This document shows positions 27,101 through 34,585 of a stretch of DNA of 64,000 nt, one piece after another. Position 1 is the first letter of the stretch. Every line of letters starts with the position of its first letter. The DNA lies in contig JAFQEG010000015.1 of assembly GCA_017399145.1 (NCBI GenBank), forward strand, positions 1 through 64,000. Reading direction: 5' to 3'. The notes beneath the pieces were generated by a model that was not told the DNA's origin, made no database searches, and saw nothing but the letters and a program-made list of their open reading frames with translations. Origin of the DNA: Clostridia bacterium. Its GTDB lineage: Bacteria > Bacillota > Clostridia > Oscillospirales > CAG-272. The position numbers and the translations under genes were made by a program.

Positions 27101-27703
27101 TTCAATATCACTTTTCGAATGGCAATAGATTTTCAATTCATTTTCAAGCAAAGAAGTCCACAAAGAATCGAAGCTGGGATTGTGCAACACCTTTAATGCC
27201 ATTTCATAATCGGTTTTAATATTAATTTCAATTCCTGCTTTTTCCAAAGCTGCTCTTGTCTCTTGTTGTATAACATATGCCATATCTTTGACATCATTTA
27301 TTGTATACCTTCCCTTAAGTACAACAGGAAACGATTTGCGATTTTTACGATATTCTGCAACTTCATATTTTAACTGCTGGTCAGCTATTGATTTTAAAAA
27401 ATCCGAAATTTCTTCTAACGGATCACACAATAAATGTTTGATTACAGAAGTAGAATGGCTCTTTCCTGTTCCATATGTTCCCTGTATCCATATTGATTTT
27501 CTATCATTCAAATTGGTAGAAATCGGTGCAGTAAAGGCACGAATAATTTTTTTCAAATTTGTTTCAAACTGAGAATTAGTTATAAATGATTTCCACGAAT
27601 CAGGACGTTCCTGTGTCATATTAAATGTGTCATCAAAATTCGGTCTTACTCCAATGATATCACTATATTTGGCATTAAAATTAATCATATGAATAAAGTA
27701 CAC
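24176..27703 (-). CDS. brxC: BrxC-type large BREX ATPase
   Basis: The 1175-residue protein has Walker A 'IWIQGTYGTGKSHSTSVI' at about residue 75 and Walker B 'LLIVWDEFTSLL' at about residue 255, with 'IVLVTHKTF' as sensor 1. This is the BrxC/PglY ATPase layout, with a long helical C-terminal part. It begins at GTG 27703 (AGGAAGAG upstream) or ATG 27688; the former overlaps the zinc-ribbon gene by 19 bases. BrxC assembles with PglZ and the modification enzyme on DNA. Length is normal for the family. Confidence 0.88.
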   Translation of the reverse strand: MYFIHMINFNAKYSDIIGVRPNFDDTFNMTQERPDSWKSFITNSQFETNLKKIIRAFTAPISTNLNDRKSIWIQGTYGTGKSHSTSVIKHLLCDPLEEISDFLKSIADQQLKYEVAEYRKNRKSFPVVLKGRYTINDVKDMAYVIQQETRAALEKAGIEINIKTDYEMALKVLHNPSFDSLWTSLLENELKIYCHSKSDIETRLKSYDREILGIIDEKFKNDTGASFGTSSIVNWLKDVKNQLVEKNICDTLLIVWDEFTSLLSGAECRSILNTVQDIAELSKALDEKGNPEGIYIVLVTHKTFEQTDAYKLKDAEERKLALDRFITCSYEMQPNTTYHILSSTLDRKDDVRLKQLVDERITNCLEVLTLIDRISENTIGNVEEIKNKIISLYPFHPYTAYLSTFVSRQLGASERSVFNFLNDETVGFKKFIENDVKEEPFLAPNSIWDFFLKINNDTASSGSKLNEIINKYNMHYDEVKKKGILFLNVFKTVLLLNTLNSVVSTGEDSNERSLVVPNIKNIKECFSGIYSCDQIDDALEYLDSSNVVIKSPDGIFEVSTSSISQDDMNNYKNKNYQFFNEITKCFDTFPMSIDALKRKVTKNNNRTMRSVQLLPLSCILKNTQIETQLNSKIAEKHVIYVAMFFAHGSCESLKGISPEERGAEDIKQCISMLSKRPEYSNVVFCYVENPINELDFNRFIESYSRSEIIEKSSIEEAKAERQKANGRIKKWVEYIINEGEIFVSFRGSNDIVGVNVLASKICDQYIPFVFSNGLDTLKTANRDAIWEVKTAKAAIEAFLYQETRDDIEQRLTGGLVTNLKCLLKDENGNYIFDNNMNLLPDAPESHPIVKLIKAVEKELTTSAISPLIDLTNKLAFLFEAPYGYYGNPISYAAVSIAMKQFVDKVFVANAGTKIDKTVMKDVVEALFKYRQTGKKSDKLSIRFSSAEELELIEILNGIFETKEPGLIHLKWSIRKKFTEICQFPLWALKYLDENQKIEFNKAIDEMFVFTIDSDESINQNKICSLLKKIQNFKMDFTLAYSKVKDGKIDLLSKFIEITLKQYKLDSVNTEEYKVFIKQHIQDEISLWKENDVEMQIVKCYTQKITHDDPVIPVDGPQNDLSSTLPAESASSSFTVDEIIEVVNNSKKSADGYKNIIIELIKKHPSILSDVQELIK

Positions 27704-27882
27704 CCCTCTTCCTTGAATTGTTCGATTTTTTCCATTAAAGCTTCCACACTAGTATCTAAGTATTTTGCTAAGCATTCTAAACAGAAAAACTCTTTCGTAT
27801 GCTTAGAAATAAGTTTTTTGTTTAGTGCTATAGTGTCTTTATTAACGAGTGCTCCACATCTTTCACAATTTATTTTTTTCAT
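27685..27882 (-). CDS. Small zinc-ribbon protein between brxP and brxC
   Basis: The 65-residue product MKKINCERCGALVNKDTIAL has two CxxC pairs, CERC (6-9) and CLEC (34-37), which can hold one zinc ion, followed by a short helix. Its ATG overlaps the brxP stop by four bases and its end overlaps brxC, so it is translated as part of the operon and is not spurious. It could be an adaptor that bridges BrxP and BrxC or binds DNA. I know no named family. Confidence 0.7.
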   Translation of the reverse strand: MKKINCERCGALVNKDTIALNKKLISKHTKEFFCLECLAKYLDTSVEALMEKIEQFKEEGCTLFI

Positions 27883-30284
27883 AACGAATCAACCATCATA
27901 GACAACACTTCTTCTGAATTTAGCCCTTCATTAAGTTTTATGTTGTCAAGACCTCCTTGTAATTCTGCAGTCAAAAATCCTTTTTCAGTCAAACCTCTTA
28001 ATATCATATGGAATCTTTCCAATGACAAGTTAAACACGGTTCCTGGACCATTCAGTGCAGGAGAATTATAAATTTCACTCACCGTGAAAGCTGTTCTATT
28101 CTCTTTTTCTGCAATCAAATACAACAAATATGCAATTGCAATATCAGATACATTGTCCGTTCCCACTTTTCTAGTCAATCTCTCACGCTTTGTATGAGAA
28201 ATAACTCCCATTTTTAGCGAATAATCGGAAAAGTCCACATCTTCTATTGAACAACCAAATGGTGAGTTATCAAACATGTTCAAAAGTGCACCTGCTGGAT
28301 TTCCTAATGTCGCTTCAGATATATCTGGATATCTATACTGTAACATAGTTATCAAATCAGATTTGCTATAATCGTTTAAAATAGTTAAATCCTGAACATA
28401 GCATTCAACAGCAGCTGAATTAAAACAAAGATTGATCCATATTATTTGCCATGCCAAATATGTCTTTTTAGAATGCAATTTTTGAACTATCAAACCTAAT
28501 TTGGAAAGCTTTTTATCTTTCAAATCAATGATTCTAGCATCTCTTAACCAGTTAATCGCTGCTGGGATCATTTTGGGTCCAAGTCCAGGATATTCAATAA
28601 ACCACTCATCTCCTGTTTGCAACAAATCATTCACCCAGTCTTCTTTTAATCCGAAAGTCGAATATCTATCGACTCCGGAAGTTCTAACATTCTTTGCACT
28701 CATTCCAATTCCTCCTTCAGATACACGCCTTCTACTTCCTACAATGCATCCATATGAATTCACTTCATAACATTTGTGACAATGTACGCACATTAAAGGA
28801 TTTATAGAAAGTTCCCCTTTTCTTATTGTTAATGCCCCCGTAGGACAATCAGCTTCACAAACGCCACATCTTTCACAATATGCTGTTTTCATCAAAACTT
28901 TGTTCATATAGCTAGTTAAATGCAATTTTCCACTAGTTCCAAGCATTTTAACTTTTAATTTTTCTTCTGATTCTTCAACCGAAAACTTAATAATATCGTC
29001 TTCGTATTTTATAGTTCCACTGTAATTACCATCACCATTATTACTCATCACGAAAGAACCTATCGTGTTTATCCAAACCTTCCAGTCTTGTTTGGGATTA
29101 TGTATCACACACTCATATGTTGGCTCTTTCTTAAGCACATCCATCCTTGTGTCATCCTGCTCAAGCCCTTTTCCTCCAGCATTCTTTTTCCAGTTTCCGG
29201 AACTAATGTAATCGTCTATTCTAGACTTGTCTTTTATACCTATTTTCTCCGCCATTTTTTCAACAACTGCAATGAATGGTCGAGAAATATTAGGATACAA
29301 AACATTTATTAGATATTCAGACCACGATGATGCAAATGGACAAATATTACAACCTATTCGTGTTAATCCTTTTGTGTATCCATCATTAATCTTAACTTTA
29401 CCTCTGCATATTATGTAAAGATACACCTCCGTATCATTCCAATTAAAAATTGGCCTACAGTTGATTAGATTGACATGTTTTACTCCTATGCCAACCCTAT
29501 CATATTGTTCACGTTTGTTACTTTCTCCTGCTCTGACTCCCTCGAATACAACGCATTTAGGCTGTTTTTTTGTTTTAAGCTCATCTTTTAAAGTCCTGGC
29601 AAACAACGAGGTTTTTCTTACTTTACAGCACCACCTATTCATTCTGCTTGGTGGTCCATACTTTTCCCATTGCTCAATTATTGGATATTCTGATTCACAT
29701 TTAACCAATTTAAACTCGGGATATAAACTTCCATATTTTTCAGTTGTTCTCTCAACTGTTTCATAAGTACATGGTAATTCCATACCCGTGTCTGTATAAA
29801 ACGCTGTATATTTCTGTGGGGGAATAACTCTAGTTACCAAATCTAATACAACTTGTGAATCCTTTCCTCCACTAAAAGCTACTGCAATAGCATCAACTTT
29901 GTTAAAGTAATGTTGATATTGCTCATTGATAAAATCCATTGCCTCGTTCTCAATGACGCATAGTTGCTTTTCGTTAATTAAGCGAAGCCTATTAATATTT
30001 ATAGGTATTAACCTTTCAAATACAAATTCTTTCGGATAAACAATTTGTGGTTTATGGTACAAATCTCCACCCTTCGCTTCAAAAATCACTATTCCGTTAT
30101 AGTAATATTTTCTGTCGCAGCACCAACATATAGGTACATTTTCATTATCATACAAATATCGATCAATTCCTAAGATTCTTAACTCATCAGTATATACAAT
30201 TCTCGGATCGTTAAGCGCATCTTGTTCATCTGCTGACTCTACTAATTTTACCAAATTATAATCTTCCCAAACAACCTTAAACAT
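27879..30284 (-). CDS. brxP: BrxP, DndC-like PAPS reductase fused to a ferredoxin domain
   Basis: The 801-residue protein has an N-terminal CWCC pair (53-56) and an adenine-nucleotide-alpha-hydrolase PP-loop 'AVAFSGGKDSQVVLDLV' (SGGKDS at 138-143). Further cysteines in 'RWCCK' (about 218) and 'GCNICPFASSW' (about 311) match the cluster-binding pattern of DndC. A two-cluster ferredoxin module at 471-514 has CxxCxxCxxxC and CxxCxxCx7C. The C-terminal 280 residues are helical and unassigned. DndC uses ATP and persulfide sulfur to swap a backbone oxygen for sulfur. The ferredoxin could bring electrons. The gene heads the type 4 BREX core and starts behind GAGGGATAATA. Confidence 0.88.
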   Translation of the reverse strand: MFKVVWEDYNLVKLVESADEQDALNDPRIVYTDELRILGIDRYLYDNENVPICWCCDRKYYYNGIVIFEAKGGDLYHKPQIVYPKEFVFERLIPININRLRLINEKQLCVIENEAMDFINEQYQHYFNKVDAIAVAFSGGKDSQVVLDLVTRVIPPQKYTAFYTDTGMELPCTYETVERTTEKYGSLYPEFKLVKCESEYPIIEQWEKYGPPSRMNRWCCKVRKTSLFARTLKDELKTKKQPKCVVFEGVRAGESNKREQYDRVGIGVKHVNLINCRPIFNWNDTEVYLYIICRGKVKINDGYTKGLTRIGCNICPFASSWSEYLINVLYPNISRPFIAVVEKMAEKIGIKDKSRIDDYISSGNWKKNAGGKGLEQDDTRMDVLKKEPTYECVIHNPKQDWKVWINTIGSFVMSNNGDGNYSGTIKYEDDIIKFSVEESEEKLKVKMLGTSGKLHLTSYMNKVLMKTAYCERCGVCEADCPTGALTIRKGELSINPLMCVHCHKCYEVNSYGCIVGSRRRVSEGGIGMSAKNVRTSGVDRYSTFGLKEDWVNDLLQTGDEWFIEYPGLGPKMIPAAINWLRDARIIDLKDKKLSKLGLIVQKLHSKKTYLAWQIIWINLCFNSAAVECYVQDLTILNDYSKSDLITMLQYRYPDISEATLGNPAGALLNMFDNSPFGCSIEDVDFSDYSLKMGVISHTKRERLTRKVGTDNVSDIAIAYLLYLIAEKENRTAFTVSEIYNSPALNGPGTVFNLSLERFHMILRGLTEKGFLTAELQGGLDNIKLNEGLNSEEVLSMMVDSL

Positions 30285-30313
30285 TATTATCCCTCATAAT
30301 AAAAATATATAAT

Positions 30314-30342
30314 ATTATAACACGCAATGGAGATAAAAACAA
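30314..30342 (-). promoter_or_regulatory. Promoter of the brxP operon
   Basis: On the minus strand a TGTTATAAT extended -10 (TATAAT at 30314-30319) lies 17 bases after TTGTTT (30337-30342). It is 29 bases before the brxP start codon and suggests that brxP onward can be expressed separately from the CHC2 gene. Confidence 0.6.
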
Positions 30343-30377
30343 GCATTATGTATTTTTTTGATAAATAATGTTATATT

Positions 30378-30737
30378 TTATCCTTGTCCTAGTAAGTGAC
30401 GAATGATTCTTTTACGTGCTAGCAACTGATCCTCTTCTATTTTTATCGTAAAATTAATGCCCAATGAGCGCGCATTCTCAATTCTAAACTCAAATAATTC
30501 CAAAAGTAAATTTCTAAAATCGTTAATTGTATCTCGCTTATAACAAAAATAGCAACAAAAAGTATTACTGTCTTCAAATACTGTCAATCTGTTCTCCCTG
30601 TTGCAAAATGGGCATCTACCTATATATCGTGTTCCCTCTTTAGAAAGCTTGATGAATTTTGAAACATATTCAACCAAACTTTTGTTCTCTGGGAATTCCA
30701 TAATTTCCTTGTATATTATTTCTCGTGTTTGGTCCAT
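30378..30737 (-). CDS. CHC2 zinc-finger protein (DnaG-type finger only)
   Basis: The start is ATG 30737 with GGAGG six bases upstream. In the 119-residue protein 'YIGRCPFCNRENRLTVFEDS' and 'TFCCYFCYKRDTINDF' form a C-x2-C...C-x2-C finger of the DnaG CHC2 class, where the first metal ligand is often His but here appears to be Cys. There is no TOPRIM or helicase domain, so it is not a primase. It may contact single-stranded DNA. It lies 93 bases ahead of brxP and on the same strand, so could belong to the defence unit or to the element's replication genes. Confidence 0.65.
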   Translation of the reverse strand: MDQTREIIYKEIMEFPENKSLVEYVSKFIKLSKEGTRYIGRCPFCNRENRLTVFEDSNTFCCYFCYKRDTINDFRNLLLELFEFRIENARSLGINFTIKIEEDQLLARKRIIRHLLGQG

Positions 30738-30766
30738 AAACAACCTCCAAAAGTATATTCAGATTA

Positions 30767-30795
30767 ATTATAACACATCGTAATCTTTCTTGCAA
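30767..30795 (-). promoter_or_regulatory. Promoter upstream of the CHC2 gene
   Basis: TATAAT (30767-30772, minus strand) lies 17 bases from TTGCAA (30790-30795), which matches four of six -35 positions. The first gene starts 30 bases downstream. Confidence 0.5.
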
Positions 30796-30803
30796 TATTG
30801 AGG

Positions 30804-30963
30804 TGTACCAAAAATACGACATTTAGTTTTTGATTTGATTTTCGTGCTTATATCTTTGTTTTGCATAGCAAAAGTTGGTGGTTGGGAGGTGCATTTTGGG
30901 TGGAATTTGGAGAAATTTGTGAGAAAGTTGGTTAGAAAATTATGATGTACCAAAAGTGCGACA
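30804..30963. repeat. Direct repeat pair TGTACCAAAA-N-T-N-CGACA
   Basis: TGTACCAAAAATACGACA at 30804-30821 and TGTACCAAAAGTGCGACA at 30946-30963 agree at 16 of 18 positions and are 142 bases apart, upstream of the serine recombinase start. They may be recombinase or repressor sites. The rest of 30738-31028 holds only the CHC2 promoter. Confidence 0.5.
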
Positions 30964-31028
30964 GTTTGGGGTTGCAATTGTTGGGAATGTATGTTACAAT
31001 CAGGACACCTTGGAAGGGGGGTGGAAAG

Positions 31029-32696
31029 ATGAGAGGTGTTATTTATGCGAGGTACTCCTCGGACAATCAGCGAGAGGAGTCGATTGAGGGGCAGATTCGT
31101 GAGAATACTGCTTATGCTGAGAGGAATGGTATTACCATTGTTGGGCATTACATTGACAGGGCTTATTCGGCTAAGACTGACAATCGTCCTGAGTTTCAGC
31201 GAATGATTAAGGACAGTGCAAGGTGTGGCTTTGATGTTATCATTGTGTGGAAGCTTGACAGGTTTGCTCGCAATCGTTATGATTCGGCAAGATACAAGAT
31301 GCTTCTTAAAAAGAATGATGTGCGTGTTATATCGGCAACTGAGGCGATTTCGCAAGGTGCTGAGGGAATTATTCTTGAGGCTGTGCTTGAGGGAATGGCT
31401 GAGTACTACTCTGCTGACCTTTCAGAAAAGGTTTCAAGAGGTATGAAGGAAAATGCTCTCAAATGCGTTTACAATGGTGGAATTGTTCCTCTTGGCTTCA
31501 AGATTGATGAGGAACGGCATTATCAAATTGATCCTGAAACTGCTCCTATCATTGTGGAGATTTTTACGAGGTATGATAATGGCGACAGAATGGTTGACAT
31601 TATTGACGACCTAAACAGGCGTGGCATCAAAAATGGTGTTGGGCGACCATTTAATCGCAACTCTATTGGGAGCATTATCAAGAACAGGCACTACATTGGT
31701 GAATACTTTCATGGTGATGTTGTTATTCCTGATGCTTTTCCTGCTTTAATTAACTATGAGTTATTTGACAGGGTTAATAAAAAGCACGAAAGAAACCACA
31801 AAATTGCAGGGAGATTCCGTGCTAAGGAGAAGTATATTCTTGGCACTAAATTATTCTGTGGCAAGTGCAAGGCAATGATGCACGGAGATTGTGCTAAAAA
31901 GAGCAACGGAACGGTTTATCGCTATTACAGGTGCTACAATAAAAAGGAACGCTTATGCGACAAGAAGGCTGTAAAAAAATCTTGGATTGAGGATCTTGTT
32001 ATTGGCAAGATTATGGAGCTACTCATGGATGATGCAATGCTTAACAAGATTGCCGATTCAATTATGGACCTATACAAGTGCGATGAGAATGCTATCGCTG
32101 TTTTAGAGGGGCAATTAAGAGGAACGCAAAGGTCTATTGACAATCTTGTAAGGGCTATTGAAAGAGGCGTTGTTACAAGCTCTACACAAGCTCGACTTGA
32201 GGAGCTTGAAGAGGACGCCAAAAGGTTGCAAAGTGCTATTCGTGAGGAAGAAGCAAGGCGACCTAAGCTTACCAAGGAGTTTATTCTCTTCACTCTTCAA
32301 AAGTATAAGAGCTTAGACCTGACAAGCCTTAGAAATCGTGAGAAATTGGTTGATTCTTTAGTCAACTGCATTATTCTCTACGACGACAAAATCGTAATCA
32401 CCTTCAACTACGAAAATGAATCAGTAACAATAAAAACTACCGAGGAAATTTCCTCGGTAGAAATACATAGTTCGGTTTCCAAGCAAACAAGGTCGGCTTT
32501 GAAATCCAAATTTGGCACCCTGGTAAGTGTCTTTTTTATTAATTTTCGAGCTCAAAGATTTTTTCTATTGTTGTGGCTATTTGCTCTGTGTGAAGCCATC
32601 TGCCCTTTTCGCCGTACAACAATCTTTTTGCCAAATCGCCAGAGCCACACCAGGTTGTCATCAAGATACCGTTTATATGTCCTTTATCGTTTTTAA
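31029..32696 (+). CDS. Large serine recombinase; C-terminal frame reads past the element end
   Basis: The start is ATG 31029 (MRGVIYARYSSDNQREESIE) behind a GGAAGGGGGG run. A resolvase domain (catalytic Ser in YARYSSD, Arg in 'IVWKLDRFARNR') covers about 1-145. A Recombinase domain with 'GVGRPFNRNSIGSIIKNRHY' follows, then a zinc beta-ribbon 'KLFCGKCKAMMHG...YRCYNKK' (about 275-310) and a coiled coil (about 350-420). The protein inserts and excises integrative elements. The family-like sequence ends near 'ITFNYENESVTI', and the last 52 codons (32539-32696) are antisense to the GH20-like gene, so the natural end was probably replaced at the insertion junction. Confidence 0.85.
   Translation: MRGVIYARYSSDNQREESIEGQIRENTAYAERNGITIVGHYIDRAYSAKTDNRPEFQRMIKDSARCGFDVIIVWKLDRFARNRYDSARYKMLLKKNDVRVISATEAISQGAEGIILEAVLEGMAEYYSADLSEKVSRGMKENALKCVYNGGIVPLGFKIDEERHYQIDPETAPIIVEIFTRYDNGDRMVDIIDDLNRRGIKNGVGRPFNRNSIGSIIKNRHYIGEYFHGDVVIPDAFPALINYELFDRVNKKHERNHKIAGRFRAKEKYILGTKLFCGKCKAMMHGDCAKKSNGTVYRYYRCYNKKERLCDKKAVKKSWIEDLVIGKIMELLMDDAMLNKIADSIMDLYKCDENAIAVLEGQLRGTQRSIDNLVRAIERGVVTSSTQARLEELEEDAKRLQSAIREEEARRPKLTKEFILFTLQKYKSLDLTSLRNREKLVDSLVNCIILYDDKIVITFNYENESVTIKTTEEISSVEIHSSVSKQTRSALKSKFGTLVSVFFINFRAQRFFLLLWLFALCEAICPFRRTTIFLPNRQSHTRLSSRYRLYVLYRF
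32437..32460 (-). terminator. Perfect 24-base palindrome, candidate terminator for the GH20-like gene
   Basis: Arms CTACCGAGGAAA and its exact complement meet without a spacer, and on the minus strand the hairpin is followed by TTTTTATT. It lies 79 bases after the GH20-like gene stop, but inside the recombinase reading frame, close to the presumed element end. It could act as terminator or as part of the junction. Confidence 0.5.
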
Positions 32697-33561
32697 TTGC
32701 ATAATCCAAGAATGCTTCAAGATTATTCATATCTCTCCAAGGGCTTACCATTATTTTGAAGCCCTTATTTGCAAAAATATCTATTGATGGATATTTTTCG
32801 TATTTATCATAATGCCAATCACATACGACAATGTCCTTAGAAAGCATATCGATAGCGCTATCACTACCATTATCAGAGGCTTCCCATCTGTTATAGCCTG
32901 TTTCCTCGGTTGAAAGAAGTCTATCTCCCCAAATAAGTGTTACTCCGCCTCGTTTCTTTACGTGTTCATTAAGGGAATTTATCCAGCTTGAGATTAATTC
33001 TGCTCTTGTCTTTTTTGAGCATTCAGGACATAGCCCTGCATTGAATACCTCGTCACAACCGATATGTATCATATCTGCTTCGAATACGTCCATTAGCTCA
33101 TCTAGTAGCTCGCATACAACTGCTTTTGCTCCTCTACTACTTAGACATATACTCCGAGAATAAAGAATTTCCTTTGTATCGCACTGCTCGTCAAAGCTGG
33201 GATACGCACGTAAAAGTCCATCATTTATATCTGCTAAAACCTGATTATGTCCGTGTAGTATGCCGTCAGTTGGCTCATTAGGGAAACCAGATTGATGTCC
33301 TATTAGGTTCATCTTGGGCACTAATTTAATATTGTTCTTTCTACATACTGCTAGAAGTCTTTTTACATCATCAAAGGACAGTGGGTCATATCCCCACACC
33401 TCAGGGTGATGCTTAAATTGATAGCGATATCTTACCTGCATAACTATCATATTAAAGCCACGAGGTGCCAAATATTCATCAATGAATTTTATAACGTCAT
33501 CTATTTCCTCACTAAGTGGTGCTGTTAAGACTATACCTTTAGTTTTCCAAGAAAATTTCAT
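32539..33561 (-). CDS. GH20-like glycoside hydrolase (hexosaminidase-type)
   Basis: The 340-residue protein is a single TIM-barrel-like domain. 'MIHIGCDEVFNAGLC' (about residue 165) contains the Asp-Glu pair of GH20 hexosaminidases, and 'RGFNMIVMQVRYRY' near the N-terminus and 'TLIWGDRLL' and 'GILMTTWCGSG' later fit. GH20 enzymes release N-acetylglucosamine or N-acetylgalactosamine, here inside the cell because there is no signal peptide. It is 12 bases downstream of a drug/metabolite-type transporter gene. The family is clear only at motif level, so substrate is inferred. Confidence 0.75.
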   Translation of the reverse strand: MKFSWKTKGIVLTAPLSEEIDDVIKFIDEYLAPRGFNMIVMQVRYRYQFKHHPEVWGYDPLSFDDVKRLLAVCRKNNIKLVPKMNLIGHQSGFPNEPTDGILHGHNQVLADINDGLLRAYPSFDEQCDTKEILYSRSICLSSRGAKAVVCELLDELMDVFEADMIHIGCDEVFNAGLCPECSKKTRAELISSWINSLNEHVKKRGGVTLIWGDRLLSTEETGYNRWEASDNGSDSAIDMLSKDIVVCDWHYDKYEKYPSIDIFANKGFKIMVSPWRDMNNLEAFLDYAIKNDKGHINGILMTTWCGSGDLAKRLLYGEKGRWLHTEQIATTIEKIFELEN

Positions 33562-33573
33562 AATTTACTCCTA

Positions 33574-34467
33574 TCAAAAAATTCCAACTATTAAAATTGC
33601 CACAATGCCTATAACAAAGCCAATGCATTGTTTTTTAGTTATCTTATCTTTGTATATTAGTGCGGATATAAAGCTTGACAAAAGCATACTTCCTATGTTG
33701 TAAACAGGAAATAGGATTATTGAGGGTAGCTTCCCCGACAAGCTTAAATTTAAAAAGTTCAACAAGCCTACACATATACCAAGACACAAGGGAACTATTA
33801 ATTTTTTTATTACCCTTTGCTTTTTAGATAATTGATGCTCCTCTTCTCTGTTTTTATGGATTAACAAGGACACGATACCTGTAAATAATGAGGAGAAAAA
33901 CAATGCATAGACTAAAAACAATTTTAGCTCGTTTGCAAACTCGGAATATTGGTGAGTTTTTTGAAATATTGCGTTTGTGCCCGAGCCTAGCATCGCTAAA
34001 ATTGCAAATGGTAGCCACGCAAATAGCCGTCCACCCTTTTCCCTCTTAAATACTATTAAGCACAAGGATATTACAAGCAAGGCAATGCCACCCCATTGAT
34101 AAATAGATACACCCTCATTCCAAAAAATCAAGCCATAAAAAATAGGCACCAAAAAGCCACAGGAATACACAAGAGATACTAGCGACGCAGGTCCTTTTCC
34201 CATTGCCATTGATTGCATAATTTGAGTTATTGCTACCGATATGCCAAAAAATATAGAAAGAACAATAGAAAACGTAGATATTTTGAAAAGCTTATTGAAC
34301 TCACCTGCAACAAAAATCAATGAACAAGCAAATGCAACAAAAAGAGCCTTGAAGTTTAATACAGCTGTTTCCTTTTTTGAGTATTGTCCTGTTCCTAATG
34401 CTTTGCAAAACAAGGATTTTCCTGTAGCTAACAGGGTCGATAAGGCTAGTATAAGATATTCATTCAC
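33574..34467 (-). CDS. EamA/DMT-family transporter
   Basis: The 297-residue protein has ten hydrophobic helices in two halves, with a charged loop 'KNREEEHQLSKKQRVIKK' between helices 6-7 and 8. This is the layout of the drug/metabolite transporter superfamily. Upstream of the GH20-like gene and divergent from an AraC regulator, it may carry a sugar or sugar derivative. No substrate motif is visible. Confidence 0.78.
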   Translation of the reverse strand: MNEYLILALSTLLATGKSLFCKALGTGQYSKKETAVLNFKALFVAFACSLIFVAGEFNKLFKISTFSIVLSIFFGISVAITQIMQSMAMGKGPASLVSLVYSCGFLVPIFYGLIFWNEGVSIYQWGGIALLVISLCLIVFKREKGGRLFAWLPFAILAMLGSGTNAIFQKTHQYSEFANELKLFLVYALFFSSLFTGIVSLLIHKNREEEHQLSKKQRVIKKLIVPLCLGICVGLLNFLNLSLSGKLPSIILFPVYNIGSMLLSSFISALIYKDKITKKQCIGFVIGIVAILIVGIF

Positions 34468-34585
34468 TTAATTTTAACAACCTCTAATCAATTTGATATT
34501 TCTAAAATAATTATAGCATTTTTCAATAATTGATGATATAATAGAAATATCAAAAAATACAACAAATCTATAAATTGAGGTTTAT

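Noticed and set aside
16725..30737. Classical type 1 BREX or complete Dnd system
   Set aside because: No PglX methyltransferase, BrxA or BrxB is present, and DndD, DndE and DndFGH are also absent; the gene set fits type 4 BREX with added sulfur genes.
30768..31355. 195-residue minus-strand frame across the recombinase start
   Set aside because: It is antisense to the serine recombinase, whose domains are clear; the frame has no ribosome binding site and low-complexity composition.
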